Of a stretch of DNA of 64,000 nt, positions 18,949-28,268 are shown in pieces. Origin of the DNA: Terrimicrobiaceae bacterium. Its GTDB lineage: Bacteria > Verrucomicrobiota > Verrucomicrobiia > Chthoniobacterales > Terrimicrobiaceae. The DNA is taken from the NCBI GenBank assembly GCA_018402345.1, contig JAGYIV010000008.1:682001-746000 (forward strand). Direction: 5' to 3'. Each line of letters starts with the position of its first letter. Within the stretch, counting starts at the first letter, position 1. Made by a program: the position numbers and the translations under genes. Below the pieces are notes generated by a model. That model saw only the letters and a list, made by a program, of their open reading frames with translations. It had not been told where the DNA came from and searched no databases.

Positions 18949-19722
18949 CTACCGGACAATCCCGCGCTGGCTGGCAGCAATGAAATCCAGCACATGCGCA
19001 ACCACATCGGGCCCGGCATGCTCCTCCCGGATTTTTTCGCATGCCTGTTTCACGTTCAGGTTCGAGCGGTAAAGCAACCGGTAGGCCTCGCGGAGCGCAC
19101 GGGTCGCCTCGGCGGGAAACCCACGGCGCTCGAGCCCGACCTGGTTGATGCCCCGAATCTCCGCGGGATTCCCGTCGGCGATCATGTAAGGCGGCACGTC
19201 CTGGACGATCTTGGTGCAACCGCCGATGATCGAGTGCCGCCCGAGCCGGCAAAACTGGTGCACTCCAGAGAGGCCTCCGATGATCGCGTGGTCCTCGACG
19301 ATCACATGCCCGGCGATCGTGCCGTTGTTCGAAAAAATCACATGGTCCCCGACCACGCAGTCGTGGGCGACATGCGAATACGCGAGGAAATTTCCATGGC
19401 TGCCGATGACCGTCTTTGTTCCCGGCAAGGTTCCGCGGTTCACGGTGCAGAATTCGCGGAACGAATTGTTGTCGCCGATCTCAAGATACGTCGGCTCGAC
19501 CTCGTATTTCAAATCCTGCGACCGCTGGCCGATCGAACAGTAGGGATAAAACACATTCCCCTCCCCGATCCGCGTGGGCCCGAACACTGTGGCGTGACCA
19601 ATCAGCCTTGTCCCGGTGCCGATCTCGACATCCGGACCAATATGACAAAACGGACCGACCTCCACCCCGGGGTGCAACATGGCAGCGGGATCGACCACGG
19701 AACTCGGATGCACCGTGATCAT
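18949..19722 (-). CDS. lpxA: UDP-N-acetylglucosamine acyltransferase
   Basis: LpxA adds the first acyl chain to UDP-GlcNAc in lipid A synthesis; cytoplasmic trimer. The 257-residue protein is made of left-handed beta-helix hexapeptide repeats (from IHPSSVVDPAAMLHPGVEVG-like repeats through SIIGGCTKIVQDVPPYMIAD). It contains the catalytic His segment AYSHVAHDCVVGDH and the C-terminal helical part with LLYRSNLNVKQA. The start ATG overlaps the lpxC-fabZ stop by four bases, so the three lipid A functions are translated together. Confidence 0.95.
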   Translation of the reverse strand: MITVHPSSVVDPAAMLHPGVEVGPFCHIGPDVEIGTGTRLIGHATVFGPTRIGEGNVFYPYCSIGQRSQDLKYEVEPTYLEIGDNNSFREFCTVNRGTLPGTKTVIGSHGNFLAYSHVAHDCVVGDHVIFSNNGTIAGHVIVEDHAIIGGLSGVHQFCRLGRHSIIGGCTKIVQDVPPYMIADGNPAEIRGINQVGLERRGFPAEATRALREAYRLLYRSNLNVKQACEKIREEHAGPDVVAHVLDFIAASQRGIVR

Positions 19723-21041
19723 TTGTCAACCAACCCGAACAACAACTGCCCCTCGGAAACCACCTCGCCGTTCACCAGGCAGCGGCAAGAAGCCTTGCCC
19801 AGACGCTTCTTCGCGCTGGTCAGTTCGCACTCGATGAAAAGAGTGTCGCCGGGCATCACAGGCTTCCGGAACTTCACCTCGTCCGCGCTCATGAAATACC
19901 CGATCTTTCCCTCATTCTCGGTCTTCCGCATCATGACAATGCTCGCCACCTGAGCCATGGCCTCGAGTTGCAGCACGCCGGGCATCACAGGGTGTCCGGG
20001 AAAGTGACCCTGGAAAAACGGTTCGTTGATCGTCACCGCCTTCACCCCCACCGCCTTCAAGTCGCCTTCGAACTCGATCACCCTGTCGACCATGAGGAAT
20101 GGATACCGGTGCGGCAGCGTGGCCATGATGCCGTTGATATCGAGCGCCCCGGGCATCGCGGGCACGGGCCTTGCCGCGCCGGCGGCAACTGTGGCGAACC
20201 GCTCGGCGAGCTTCTTCGCGGCTTCCGTGTTGATCCCGTGACCGGGCTTCACCGCAACGATGTGGGCTTTTAAAAACCGCCCGGAAAGTGAAAGATCGCC
20301 AATAATATCAAGGATTTTGTGCCTCACGAACTCATCGGGAAACCGGAGCGGCTCCTTGCTCAACACGCTGTCCCCGCGGGCCACAATCGCGTTCTCCAGA
20401 CTGCCGCCCTTGATCAGCCCCTTGTCCATGAGCGGTTTCACGTCCTCGTAAAAAACAAACGTCCGCGCCGGGGCGATGTCCCTCTCATAGACCTCAGGCG
20501 TGATCTCAGTGGAAAGATACTGTGTGAACCGCCCCTCGGGCCCGACCTGCGTGCAGGAAATCCGGAATTTCGTGTCGGGCAGGATCATCAACAACGACCC
20601 GTTCGCCTCGATCGTCAGCGGCTCGGTGACCTCAAGGTAACGGCGCGGCGCATCTTGCTCGACGATCCCGGCCTGCTTGATCAACGCGACATACGCCGCT
20701 GCACTGCCGTCCCCGATCGGCGGCTCGTTCGCGTCCATCTGGATCAACGCGTTGTCGACCCCCATCCCGGTCAGGGCGGAAATGACATGCTCGACCGTGT
20801 GGATTTTCACCATCCCCTGCACCAGCGTCGTGGCCCGCTCGACCGTCTTCACATGCATCGCGGCGGCATCGACCACCGGTTCGTCGGGCAAATCAATCCG
20901 CTGGAACTTGAATCCATGCCCAACTGGAGCGGGTTGCAGGGTGAGCGTGACGTTTTCCCCGGTGTGAAGAGCGCCGCCGGTCAGGCTGGCGGAGGTGGCG
21001 AGTGTGCGTTGTTTTTCCACGTGGCTTGAATGAAGTTCCAT
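19719..21041 (-). CDS. lpxC-fabZ: Bifunctional UDP-3-O-acyl-GlcNAc deacetylase / 3-hydroxyacyl-ACP dehydratase
   Basis: Fusion of LpxC (about residues 8-285) and FabZ (about 300-440). The LpxC part has the zinc site HTVEHVISALTGMG plus the downstream RHKILDIIGDLSLSG (His and Asp ligands), and FVFYEDVKPLMDKGLIKGGS. The FabZ part has HRYPFLMVDRV with the catalytic His, and GHFPGHPVMPGVLQLEAMAQ with the catalytic acid in the following helix. One chain therefore deacetylates the lipid A precursor and also makes enoyl-ACP for fatty acids. The same fusion is known from Bacteroidota and PVC bacteria. It stands between a LolD-like ATPase and lpxA. Confidence 0.95.
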   Translation of the reverse strand: MELHSSHVEKQRTLATSASLTGGALHTGENVTLTLQPAPVGHGFKFQRIDLPDEPVVDAAAMHVKTVERATTLVQGMVKIHTVEHVISALTGMGVDNALIQMDANEPPIGDGSAAAYVALIKQAGIVEQDAPRRYLEVTEPLTIEANGSLLMILPDTKFRISCTQVGPEGRFTQYLSTEITPEVYERDIAPARTFVFYEDVKPLMDKGLIKGGSLENAIVARGDSVLSKEPLRFPDEFVRHKILDIIGDLSLSGRFLKAHIVAVKPGHGINTEAAKKLAERFATVAAGAARPVPAMPGALDINGIMATLPHRYPFLMVDRVIEFEGDLKAVGVKAVTINEPFFQGHFPGHPVMPGVLQLEAMAQVASIVMMRKTENEGKIGYFMSADEVKFRKPVMPGDTLFIECELTSAKKRLGKASCRCLVNGEVVSEGQLLFGLVDK

Positions 21042-21107
21042 GACTGCACGCCAGATGCGTGCGGGAGGTCGAGATATTTTTGAACGGCAATTCCGGTTCG
21101 ATGGGCG

Positions 21108-21796
21108 TCAGACGCCTGGGGAACTTCGTTTTGAAACGATCTTCCCGTCGAGCATCTCGATCCGGGTCGGGGCGAGGGAGGCCACTGTGTCGCTGTGCGT
21201 CACGATCATCAACGTCGCGACTTTCCGCGCGGCGATCGCCGTGAACGTCTCGCAAACCATCGCGGCATTTTTTGAATCCAGATTCCCCGTGGGCTCGTCG
21301 GCGAGGATCAGTGCCGGACGCCCCGACAACGCCCGCGCGATCGCCGTGCGCTGCATTTCGCCACCGCTCAACTGATGCGGGAAATGCCTCGCGCGATCTT
21401 CCATTCGCACCAGCGCCAGCATCTCGCCGACCCTCGCGGCGACCACCTTCTGAGACTCACCCCGCAGCAACAACGGGAGCCCGATATTCTCCGCCACCGT
21501 CATCGCAGGCAGCAGATTGAAAAACTGGAATACGATCCCAAGCGTGTGACGCCGGTAGGCAGTGAGTTCCGCCTCGCCGGCCTCGTGCAAGGGAATCCCA
21601 GCCACTTCGATTCTCCCGGAGGTCGGAGTGTCCAATCCCCAAGCAGGTTCAACAACGTGCTCTTCCCGCACCCGCTCGGCCCGGTGATCGTTGCAAACTC
21701 CCCTTGCTCCAGATCCAGCGACACCCCGTCAAGGGCGCTCACATTCCCGGTGCCGGAGGAATAAATCCGCGTGACGTTTTCAAGGTGGACCATCAA
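21108..21796 (-). CDS. ABC transporter ATP-binding protein (LolD/MacB type), one frameshift at 21637-21640
   Basis: About 229-residue ATPase of the LolD/MacB/FtsE family. The first part reads [20 protein letters not shown] and Walker [16 protein letters not shown]. The frame then breaks at a CCCC run; restoring one base gives [14 protein letters not shown], the Q-loop [16 protein letters not shown], signature [15 protein letters not shown], Walker [15 protein letters not shown] and the switch His (MIVTHSD). LolD-type ATPases power lipoprotein release or MacB-like export. No permease gene is adjacent, so the partner is unknown. It lies 66 bases upstream of lpxC-fabZ on the same strand and is divergent from the rluA-like gene. 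Confidence 0.85.
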
Positions 21797-21817
21797 GAAG
21801 GCGATCCTTCACACCAA

Positions 21818-22562
21818 ATGCACCGCGATCAAGCAGACTTCCGCATCATCGGTGAAACAGCCGATCTGGTTGCGGTTGAAAAACCGGCGGGCCTCCTCGT
21901 CCACCCGAGCAAGCCGGGCGGCCCACGGACCCTGTGGGACGGCTTGCGCGACCTCCTTGCTTTCGAAATTGCGAACGCCGGGCAGGTCTCCCTCATCAAC
22001 CGCCTGGACCGCGAAACCAGTGGCATCGTTTTGGTGGCAAAACACCCCGCCGCCGCTCGATCGGCAGCCATCGCCATGCAGGAGGGCCGGATCAGCAAGA
22101 CCTATCTCGCCCTCGTTCAGGGCCACCCGGAGTGGGAAACCCTCCGCGTGGACGCCCCGATCATCCGCCAAGGCGAAGTGGCACCAACCCGCATCCACCT
22201 CAAACGCATGGTGCACCCGGAGGGCGCGGAGGCCTCCACCCGCTTCCGCGTTCTCCAACGAACAACCGGCCACGCAGGCCCGTTGACGCTGCTCGAAGCC
22301 CGCCCGATCACAGGCCGCACCCACCAAATCCGCGTGCACGCAGCACACCTCGGCCACCCGGTCCTCGGCGATAAAATCTACGGCCCGTCAGAGGAGTGCT
22401 ACCTGGAATTCATCCGCACCGGTTGGACCGCCTCCTTGGCCGGATCGCCTCGTTCTCGACCGGCACGCCCTGCATTCCTCGGGACTGTCGCTGGATTGGG
22501 AGGGAGAAACACTCTCTTGGACATCCCCGCTTCCTCCGGAGATCGCGGCGTTGCTGGATTGA
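21818..22562 (+). CDS. RluA-family RNA pseudouridine synthase, one frameshift near 22442
   Basis: Pseudouridine synthase of the RluA/RluD superfamily, about 248 residues once repaired, without an N-terminal S4 domain. Seen: LVAVEKPAGLLVHPSK, the catalytic segment LINRLDRETSGIVLVAK with the essential Asp, ISKTYLALVQG, and the ARPITGRTHQIRVHAAHLGH motif followed by GDKIYG. At 22442-22443 one surplus G shifts the frame. Skipping it gives the family-like end DRLVLDRHALHSSGLSLDW and a stop at 22562, four bases from the convergent pabB end. The target uridine is unknown. Confidence 0.82.
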
Positions 22563-22565
22563 CCC

Positions 22566-23726
22566 TCAACGTCCAACCAGCAATCCCGCCGCCTTGTGCT
22601 GCGTTTCCTCCCACTCCAACGCGGGCACCGAGTCGGCTACGATGCCGGCCCCGGCATGAAAATGCGCCACCCCCCGCTCAAAGACCGCCGTCCGGATCGC
22701 GATCGAAAACCCGCTTGTTCCATCACTGCCGAAATACCCGATCGCACCCGTGTATATCCCCCGCGGCACAGGCTCCAACTCGGCGATGATTTCCATGGCT
22801 CGCTTTTTCGGAGCCCCGGTGATCGACCCACCGGGAAAACACTCGCGTAGCGCCCGCACATGCGACACTCCCTCCCGCAATCGGCCACGCACCGTGGAGA
22901 CCAGATGGAACACCTGACGGAACGCCTCGAGTTCCAACAAAACAGGCACTTCCACGCTTCCATATTCGCAAACGCGCCCGAGATCGTTGCGCTCGAGATC
23001 CGTGATCATCGTCAACTCCGCGATCTCTTTCGGTGAATTCACCAACTCGCTGGAATTCGTCCGGTCCGCTGCTTCATCGACCGCTCGCGGCCTCGTTCCC
23101 TTGATCGGCCGGGTCAAAATCTCTCGCCCGTCCATTTTTAAAAAACACTCGGGCGATACAGACGCCACCTTGACCCCGCCACAGTCGAGATAGGCGGCAA
23201 AAGGCGCGGGGGAATGTCTTCGCAACAATTCATGGTAGCCCCAAGCGTCATATTCCCCCGCCGCGCTGAAACGACGGCTCAGGCACACCTGATAGATATC
23301 ACCAGCGGCGATATACTCCTGCGCCCGCTCGACCATCGACAAAAACTCCTCCCTACGCATTTCCGACTCGAACACCGGCACGCCGCCAATCGCAGCAACC
23401 GCGTCGAACCCCTCAGGCTCCACATCCCAGCTCCCGGACTCATGAAAAAAACGGTGCACCCTTTGATAAAAGCCAAACCGAAACCCGCCGTCATAGGCTA
23501 CCCAGCCGATCGCCGCACCGCCGTAGCGACCTTGCCACCCCGCCACCTCCGTCTCGAGCTTGCCCCAATCCGACCCCTCCACCACAAACTCAGGCTCGCA
23601 GGCAAGCATCGAGACCGCGCCGCCACTCGGCAGCGCGGAATCCAGATACACGAATCCCTCCCTGCGCCTCATCGCTCGGGCCGCTTCCAATGGGCCGCGG
23701 AAGGCCGTCGCAAGGGTTGGATTCAT
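22566..23726 (-). CDS. pabB: Aminodeoxychorismate synthase component I
   Basis: Chorismate-binding enzyme, 386 residues, making 4-amino-4-deoxychorismate for folate. The key residue distinguishing it from TrpE is visible: PIKGTRPR has the Lys of PabB where anthranilate synthase has Ala. Further motifs: AGDIYQVCLSRRF, VASVSPECFLK, MITDLERNDLGRVC, and FPGGSITGAPKKRAMEII near the C-terminus. The N-terminal tryptophan-binding-like subdomain is short. No pabA or pabC gene is nearby. Confidence 0.9.
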   Translation of the reverse strand: MNPTLATAFRGPLEAARAMRRREGFVYLDSALPSGGAVSMLACEPEFVVEGSDWGKLETEVAGWQGRYGGAAIGWVAYDGGFRFGFYQRVHRFFHESGSWDVEPEGFDAVAAIGGVPVFESEMRREEFLSMVERAQEYIAAGDIYQVCLSRRFSAAGEYDAWGYHELLRRHSPAPFAAYLDCGGVKVASVSPECFLKMDGREILTRPIKGTRPRAVDEAADRTNSSELVNSPKEIAELTMITDLERNDLGRVCEYGSVEVPVLLELEAFRQVFHLVSTVRGRLREGVSHVRALRECFPGGSITGAPKKRAMEIIAELEPVPRGIYTGAIGYFGSDGTSGFSIAIRTAVFERGVAHFHAGAGIVADSVPALEWEETQHKAAGLLVGR

Positions 23727-23791
23727 GATCTTGCCAAGTCATCCCAAAATTGCTGTCATTTCAAGCGCGCCCGACGCGCTTCTCTCGATAG

Positions 23792-24454
23792 ATGCGATAT
23801 CACACCCTACTCTGCACCCTCCTTTTCCCTCTCGGCGCGCTTGCCCAAACCGCCTCAGAACCCTCCGACCCCACACTCGCCTCCGAGACCGTCACGGAGG
23901 GCGACGCCGCCAAGGAACCGGCTGCATTGGAGTCACCGGCCACTCCCACCGAATCCCCGTCCCAAGACGCAGCCTCCTCCCTTCAGATTTCCGATCAGGA
24001 TTTCCTTCTCCTTCCCGACGATTCATCCGCCGCTGATTCGGAAAACGTCCTCTCCGGCGAGGTCCTCACCACCGAGGAGACATTCATCGAGCCCATGGAA
24101 TTCGAGGACGCACCCCCGCCTTCAATCGACCCGCGCACGCTCGCAGCCTCCAGCGAAGCCGAGGAGCGCCGTCTCAAAATCCGCTACAAACAAGCCCGCC
24201 TCAAAGCCGAGAAGGACCCCTCCGTCACCGCCCTGCTCGACAAGGCCCAATCCGCCACAACCTTCGAAGCAGAGCGCGCCGCCTACCGAGCCTACTACCG
24301 CGACCTCTTCCGCCTCATGCGCAAACTCGACTCCAGCATCGCCAAACAATGCGACCTTATGGAGCGCACCTACCTTACCAAGCTCGCTCAAACCCGCATC
24401 GAGCCGACCATCCCCCTCGAACCTCCTCCCAAACCCGACCTCCTCGCCAACTAA
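23792..24454 (+). CDS. Secreted hypothetical protein with acidic linker
   Basis: Unrecognised 220-residue protein. A Sec signal peptide (MRYHTLLCTLLFPLGALAQ, cleavage after ALA/Q) is followed by a Pro/Ser/Glu-rich, probably disordered acidic stretch to about residue 115. Then comes a charged helical region (SEAEERRLKIRYKQARLKAE to about 205), probably a coiled coil, and a proline-rich tail. Codon use is like the neighbours and it has its own upstream space, so it is probably real. It is divergent from pabB and 64 bases before prs. No function can be assigned; the periplasm or outer surface is the expected location. Confidence 0.65.
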   Translation: MRYHTLLCTLLFPLGALAQTASEPSDPTLASETVTEGDAAKEPAALESPATPTESPSQDAASSLQISDQDFLLLPDDSSAADSENVLSGEVLTTEETFIEPMEFEDAPPPSIDPRTLAASSEAEERRLKIRYKQARLKAEKDPSVTALLDKAQSATTFEAERAAYRAYYRDLFRLMRKLDSSIAKQCDLMERTYLTKLAQTRIEPTIPLEPPPKPDLLAN

Positions 24455-24518
24455 AACCCGAACACCACACATCCCGCGTTGCCCGACCTACCAATGAATC
24501 TTTCCTCCAGCTCCGGAA

Positions 24519-25458
24519 ATGAAACTCTTCACAGGCAACGCCCACCCCGCGCTCGCCAAGGACATCTGCTCATACCTCGGCGTCGAACTTGGAAACGCCA
24601 CCGTCAGCTCGTTTCCAGACGGCGAGACGTTTGTCAAAATCAATGACAACATTCGCGGCCGCGATGTCTTTATCATCCAGCCGACCTGCCCCCCGACCAA
24701 CCAGAACCTCATGGAATTGCTGATTCTTGTGGATGCCGCCCGCCGCGCCAGTGCGGCCCGCATCACGGCAGTGATCCCGTTCTTCGGCTACGCCCGCCAG
24801 GACCGCAAGGACCAGCCCCGCGTTCCCATCACCGCGAAACTCGTGGCCAACATCCTCGTCGCCTCGGGCGTCAACCGTGTTCTCACCATGGACTTGCATG
24901 CCCAGCAGCTACAGGGCTTTTTTGACATCCCCGTGGACCACCTCCACGCCCTGCCGGTCATGGTGGAATACATCCGCACCCTGAATATCCCGAACCTCAT
25001 CGTCGTCTCGCCGGATGTCGGCGGCGTCAAGATGGCCTCCGCCTACGCCACCGCCCTCGGCACCCGCCTTGCCATTGTCGTCAAACAACGCAAAAGCGCC
25101 ACCGAGACCGAAGCCTCCCACATCATCGGCGACATTCACGGCAAAAATATCCTCATCGTCGACGACCTCACGGAAACCGCCGGCACCAATCACCGGCGCC
25201 GCCCGCATCCTTCGTGAAAACGGCGCACTCGATATTTATGCTGGCATTTCCCATACCATCCTGACAGATTTGGCGGTCGAGCGGTTGAAGGGTTCCGACC
25301 TCAAGGAATTGATCACCACAAATAGTGTCCCCGCCCGCCTCGTTACAGGCAGCAGGGTGACCTCCCTCTCCGTAGCCGGGCTTCTGGGCGAGGGCATCAA
25401 GCGCATCCACGACGATGAATCCGTAAGTTCGCTCTTCGAAGTCAAATCAATCAAGTAA
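24519..25458 (+). CDS. prs: Ribose-phosphate pyrophosphokinase, one frameshift near 25188
   Basis: Makes PRPP from ribose 5-phosphate and ATP; about 312 residues, normal for class I enzymes. Seen: start MKLFTGNAHPALAKDICSYL, DGETFVKINDNIRGRDVFII, the flexible loop YARQDRKDQPRVPITAK, and DLHAQQLQGFFDIPVDHL. The PRPP-binding loop IVDDLTETAGT is interrupted by one surplus A at 25188-25189. Skipping it restores GTITGAARILRENGA and the normal C-terminus with SVAGLLGEGIKRIHDDESVS. An essential gene broken in its active-site loop strongly suggests a sequence error. Followed 13 bases later by rplY, a common pairing (prs-rplY-pth). Confidence 0.92.
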
Positions 25459-25471
25459 CATCCAAAAGACC

Positions 25472-26128
25472 ATGGCCAACCAAGTCAAACTCACCGCCCG
25501 CACCCGCGCCGAAAGCGGGCGCAATGCCGTCAAGCGCGTCCGCTCCCGTGGAGCAGTCCCCGCCGTCATCTACGGCTCCCGCCAAACCCCTGCGAATCTC
25601 GAAGTCAGCAAACGCGATCTGGAGGTCCTCCTCTCCCACGCCGTCGGTGAAAGCATCCTCGTCGATCTCGAAATCAAGGACGGCGAATCCACCAAAAACC
25701 AACTCTCCCTCATCCAAGAGGTCCAACACCACGCCGTCCGCCGGGAGATTCTTCACGTCGACTTCCAAGCCGTCTCCATGACCGAGGAAATCACCGCCGA
25801 AATCACCATCGAAACCGTGGGCGAGTCGGACGGAGTCAAAAACCACGGAGGTCTCCTCGAGCAAAGCATCCGCTCGATCGAAATCCGCTGCCTCCCGCAA
25901 AACCTTCCCGAGTTGCTCAAGGTCGACGTCTCCCACCTGAAGGTCGGCGAATCCATCCACATCCGCGACCTCGTCCTTCCCACCGGCGTCACCGCCACTG
26001 CGGACCCCGACCTCACCGTCATCATCGTCGCCGAGTCGAAGGTCTCCGCCGAAGCCCCAGCCCAAGCAGCGACCGCTCCGGAAGCCATCAAGGAAAAGAA
26101 ATCCGAAGGCGCCGACGCCAAGAAATAA
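25472..26128 (+). CDS. rplY: 50S ribosomal protein L25 (general stress protein Ctc form)
   Basis: 5S rRNA-binding ribosomal protein of the long two-domain Ctc type, 218 residues. The N-terminal L25 domain shows KLTARTRAESGRNAVKRVRS, GAVPAVIYG and REILHVDFQAV; the C-terminal TL5-like beta domain has SIEIRCLPQNLPELLKVDVS and SIHIRDLVLP. The tail is rich in Ala/Lys. It sits between prs and pth, the conserved bacterial order. Confidence 0.95.
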   Translation: MANQVKLTARTRAESGRNAVKRVRSRGAVPAVIYGSRQTPANLEVSKRDLEVLLSHAVGESILVDLEIKDGESTKNQLSLIQEVQHHAVRREILHVDFQAVSMTEEITAEITIETVGESDGVKNHGGLLEQSIRSIEIRCLPQNLPELLKVDVSHLKVGESIHIRDLVLPTGVTATADPDLTVIIVAESKVSAEAPAQAATAPEAIKEKKSEGADAKK

Positions 26129-26143
26129 CAGCCCGGCCACCAC

Positions 26144-26725
26144 GTGGACACCCCAGCGGCATTCCGCCTTGTTGCCTGCCTCGGAAACCCCGGCGCGCAA
26201 TACGACGGAACCCGCCACAACATCGGCTTTCAAATCGCCGACGAACTGGCCCGCCGCTCGCTCTGCGCTTTCCGGATCGATCCGAAATGGAACGCCCAAA
26301 CCGCTCAAACCGGCGGACGCACGATCATGAAACCCCAGACTTTCATGAATCTCAGCGGGGAAGCCGTGGGCGAATTCTCCCGCTATTACAAGATCCCTCC
26401 CAATGAGATTCTTGTGGTGCTGGACGATATTTCCCTCCCCCTCGGCTCCCTCCGCCTCCGCAAATCCGGAAGCCCGGGGGGGCATAACGGCCTGGAGTCG
26501 ATCCTCGTCCACCTCGGCACCGAGGCGGTCCCCCGCCTCCGCGTCGGAATCGGCTCACCGGGAACCTCCCCGCTGCACAACCACGTGCTCGGCCGTTTCA
26601 ACAAAGAAGAACTTCCCCGCGTCGAAGATGCTGTTCTTCGCGCGGCGGATGCGTTTGAATACTCCAACGCTCGCGGCCTCGACGCCGCGATGAACCAATT
26701 CAACCAAAAAACACAGGAACCATGA
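26144..26725 (+). CDS. pth: Peptidyl-tRNA hydrolase
   Basis: Releases tRNA from stalled peptidyl-tRNAs; 193 residues. Conserved residues are in place: Asn in CLGNPGAQYDGTRHNIGF with the catalytic His, Asn in KPQTFMNLSGEAV, Asp in LVVLDDISLPLG, and GGHNGLESI. The start is a GTG at 26144 giving MDTPAAFRLVACLG; no ATG is better placed. The stop overlaps the rpsF start as ATGA, so the two are translated together. Confidence 0.95.
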   Translation: MDTPAAFRLVACLGNPGAQYDGTRHNIGFQIADELARRSLCAFRIDPKWNAQTAQTGGRTIMKPQTFMNLSGEAVGEFSRYYKIPPNEILVVLDDISLPLGSLRLRKSGSPGGHNGLESILVHLGTEAVPRLRVGIGSPGTSPLHNHVLGRFNKEELPRVEDAVLRAADAFEYSNARGLDAAMNQFNQKTQEP

Positions 26726-27030
26726 ATAGATACGAAGCACTGATCGCCCTCAACACGAAGGGCAAAGAGGAAACCATCAAGGACACCATCGAACGCATCG
26801 AAAAAGTCCTCCAAGCCGAAGGCGCCACCATCGAGCAGGTCCAGCGGCTTGAAAAACGCGAACTCGCCTACGAGTCCGAACACGTCAACAACGCCTACTA
26901 CGTGAACTACATCTTTGAGGCCGCACCCGAGGTCATCGACAAAATGCGCTCCAAACTCAAATTGGAGTCGGACGTCCTTCTCCAGAACTACCTCAAGCTC
27001 GCTCCCCGCAAGGAAGCCGCCGCGGCGTAA
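26722..27030 (+). CDS. rpsF: 30S ribosomal protein S6
   Basis: Small-subunit ribosomal protein that pairs with S18; 102 residues. The core MNRYEALIALNTKGKEETIK, the RRLEKRELAYE-like segment (here RLEKRELAYESEHVNNAYY) and the YVNYIFEAAPEVIDKMRSKL helix fit the family. It is followed by ssb after 17 bases, the conserved rpsF-ssb order; rpsR and rplI, which usually follow, are absent here. Confidence 0.95.
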   Translation: MNRYEALIALNTKGKEETIKDTIERIEKVLQAEGATIEQVQRLEKRELAYESEHVNNAYYVNYIFEAAPEVIDKMRSKLKLESDVLLQNYLKLAPRKEAAAA

Positions 27031-27047
27031 CCTCCACACAACCGATC

Positions 27048-27521
27048 ATGGCCAACGTCAATAAAGTCATCCTCATCGGAAACGTCACCCGCGATCCCGA
27101 AATCAAGTTCACCTCCAAGGGCAGCGCTGTCACGGATATCGGCTTGGCCATCAACCGGACCTACACCCTCGACAGCGGCGAAAAACGCGAGGAAACCACC
27201 TTCGTCGATGTCGAACTCTGGGGCCGACTCGCCGAAATCGCCGGCGAATACGCCAAAAAAGGCCGCCCGGTCTACATCGAAGGCCGCCTTCGCATGGACA
27301 CTTGGGAGGACAAGGCCAGCGGCCAAAAACGCAGCCGCCTCAAAGTCGTCGGCGAAAACCTCCAACTCCTCGGCTCCCGCACAGATGGTGCTGCTCGATC
27401 CCATGGCAGCGACGACTCCCGCGACTCCCACGACTCCCCACCCCAGCGCTCGAGCGCCCCGCCCCGTCGGCCAGCCACCCCGCCGCCGGCCGAACTCGAG
27501 GACGACGACATCCCGTTTTAG
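27048..27521 (+). CDS. ssb: Single-stranded DNA-binding protein
   Basis: Tetrameric SSB of replication, repair and recombination; 157 residues. The N-terminal OB fold runs from MANVNKVILIGNVTRDPEIK through YIEGRLRMDTWED to LKVVGENLQLLG (about residue 107). A Ser/Asp/Pro-rich disordered linker follows, ending in the acidic tip DDDIPF that docks partner proteins such as RecJ, RecG and RecO. Genes for all three partners are in this window. Confidence 0.96.
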   Translation: MANVNKVILIGNVTRDPEIKFTSKGSAVTDIGLAINRTYTLDSGEKREETTFVDVELWGRLAEIAGEYAKKGRPVYIEGRLRMDTWEDKASGQKRSRLKVVGENLQLLGSRTDGAARSHGSDDSRDSHDSPPQRSSAPPRRPATPPPAELEDDDIPF

Positions 27522-27533
27522 GATTCCACACCG

Positions 27534-28268
27534 ATGCAACGCCAAGCCACAATTCTGTTTCTTGGCAAGGATACTTCCCCGCTCGACCTGGTCCATGCGG
27601 CGGTTTCGCGGGCGGATGTCCTAGTCTCCACAGTCACCGATTGGCTTGCTGCGCTCCACAGCGCCTCGACAAAACCTCCAACGGTGCTGTTGATCGGTCC
27701 CGATATTCCCGTAGCGGACATGCGCTCGTTCACCGAACAAGCGAAGTCCAATCCGGCATTGAAAAACATCCCCTCCGTCCTTCTCGTTTCCGAGGCGTCG
27801 AGGGATGTCATCCTCGAATTCATCACCCTCGGAGTCCGCTCCTACATTGTCATCCCGTGTCGGACAACCGCACTCCGCACCCGTCTCGCTTTTCACATTC
27901 CGGCACTGTCCGGAAACGCCTCGGCCCGCCCCCAACCACCCGCTAAAAGCGTTGGCGAACGCCTGCGTCAGCGCATGGAGCGAAAGTCGATCCAAGACCT
28001 GCAAAACTCCCTCCAAACCCCCGCGGAAACCATGCCGTTTCCCTCCATCCTTGTCGTTGAGCAAATCTTCTCGGAAAATTTCGGCCTCACCGTCCGCGAA
28101 AATGAACGCCACGTCTCCCTCTACGAGAAAATCGACGACCTGAAGCTCCGCCTCGGCGGCAACAATTCCCACCTCGTCGGGGTTGTCATCCAACTCCTCT
28201 CCGTCGGCAAAGTCCGCATCGGCTTCCGCGAAAAACCGAACGCCTTTGCCTTGCCGATCCAGCCATGA
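27534..28268 (+). CDS. Pseudo-receiver domain protein of unknown function
   Basis: A 244-residue soluble protein. Residues 1-120 follow the beta/alpha pattern of a response-regulator receiver: strand ATILFLGKD, strand [15 protein letters not shown], strand [15 protein letters not shown] and strand [19 protein letters not shown]. The phospho-accepting Asp position is Gly (LIGPDIP), and the conserved Lys before the last helix is not present (IPCRT), so phosphorylation is not expected. A Pro-rich, basic linker follows. The C-terminal domain (about 160-244, with [20 protein letters not shown] and [20 protein letters not shown]) I do not recognise. It lies 12 bases after ssb and may share its transcript. 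Confidence 0.7.
   Translation: MQRQATILFLGKDTSPLDLVHAAVSRADVLVSTVTDWLAALHSASTKPPTVLLIGPDIPVADMRSFTEQAKSNPALKNIPSVLLVSEASRDVILEFITLGVRSYIVIPCRTTALRTRLAFHIPALSGNASARPQPPAKSVGERLRQRMERKSIQDLQNSLQTPAETMPFPSILVVEQIFSENFGLTVRENERHVSLYEKIDDLKLRLGGNNSHLVGVVIQLLSVGKVRIGFREKPNAFALPIQP

Noticed and set aside
22566-23726. Anthranilate synthase (TrpE) as an alternative for the chorismate enzyme
   Set aside because: The PIKGT motif carries the Lys diagnostic of PabB, and no trp genes are adjacent.
24519-25458. Programmed frameshifting in prs, rapA and other broken genes
   Set aside because: No slippery heptamer with a downstream stem is common to the sites, the direction of the shifts varies, and these families are not known to use recoding. 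Indel errors explain them more simply.
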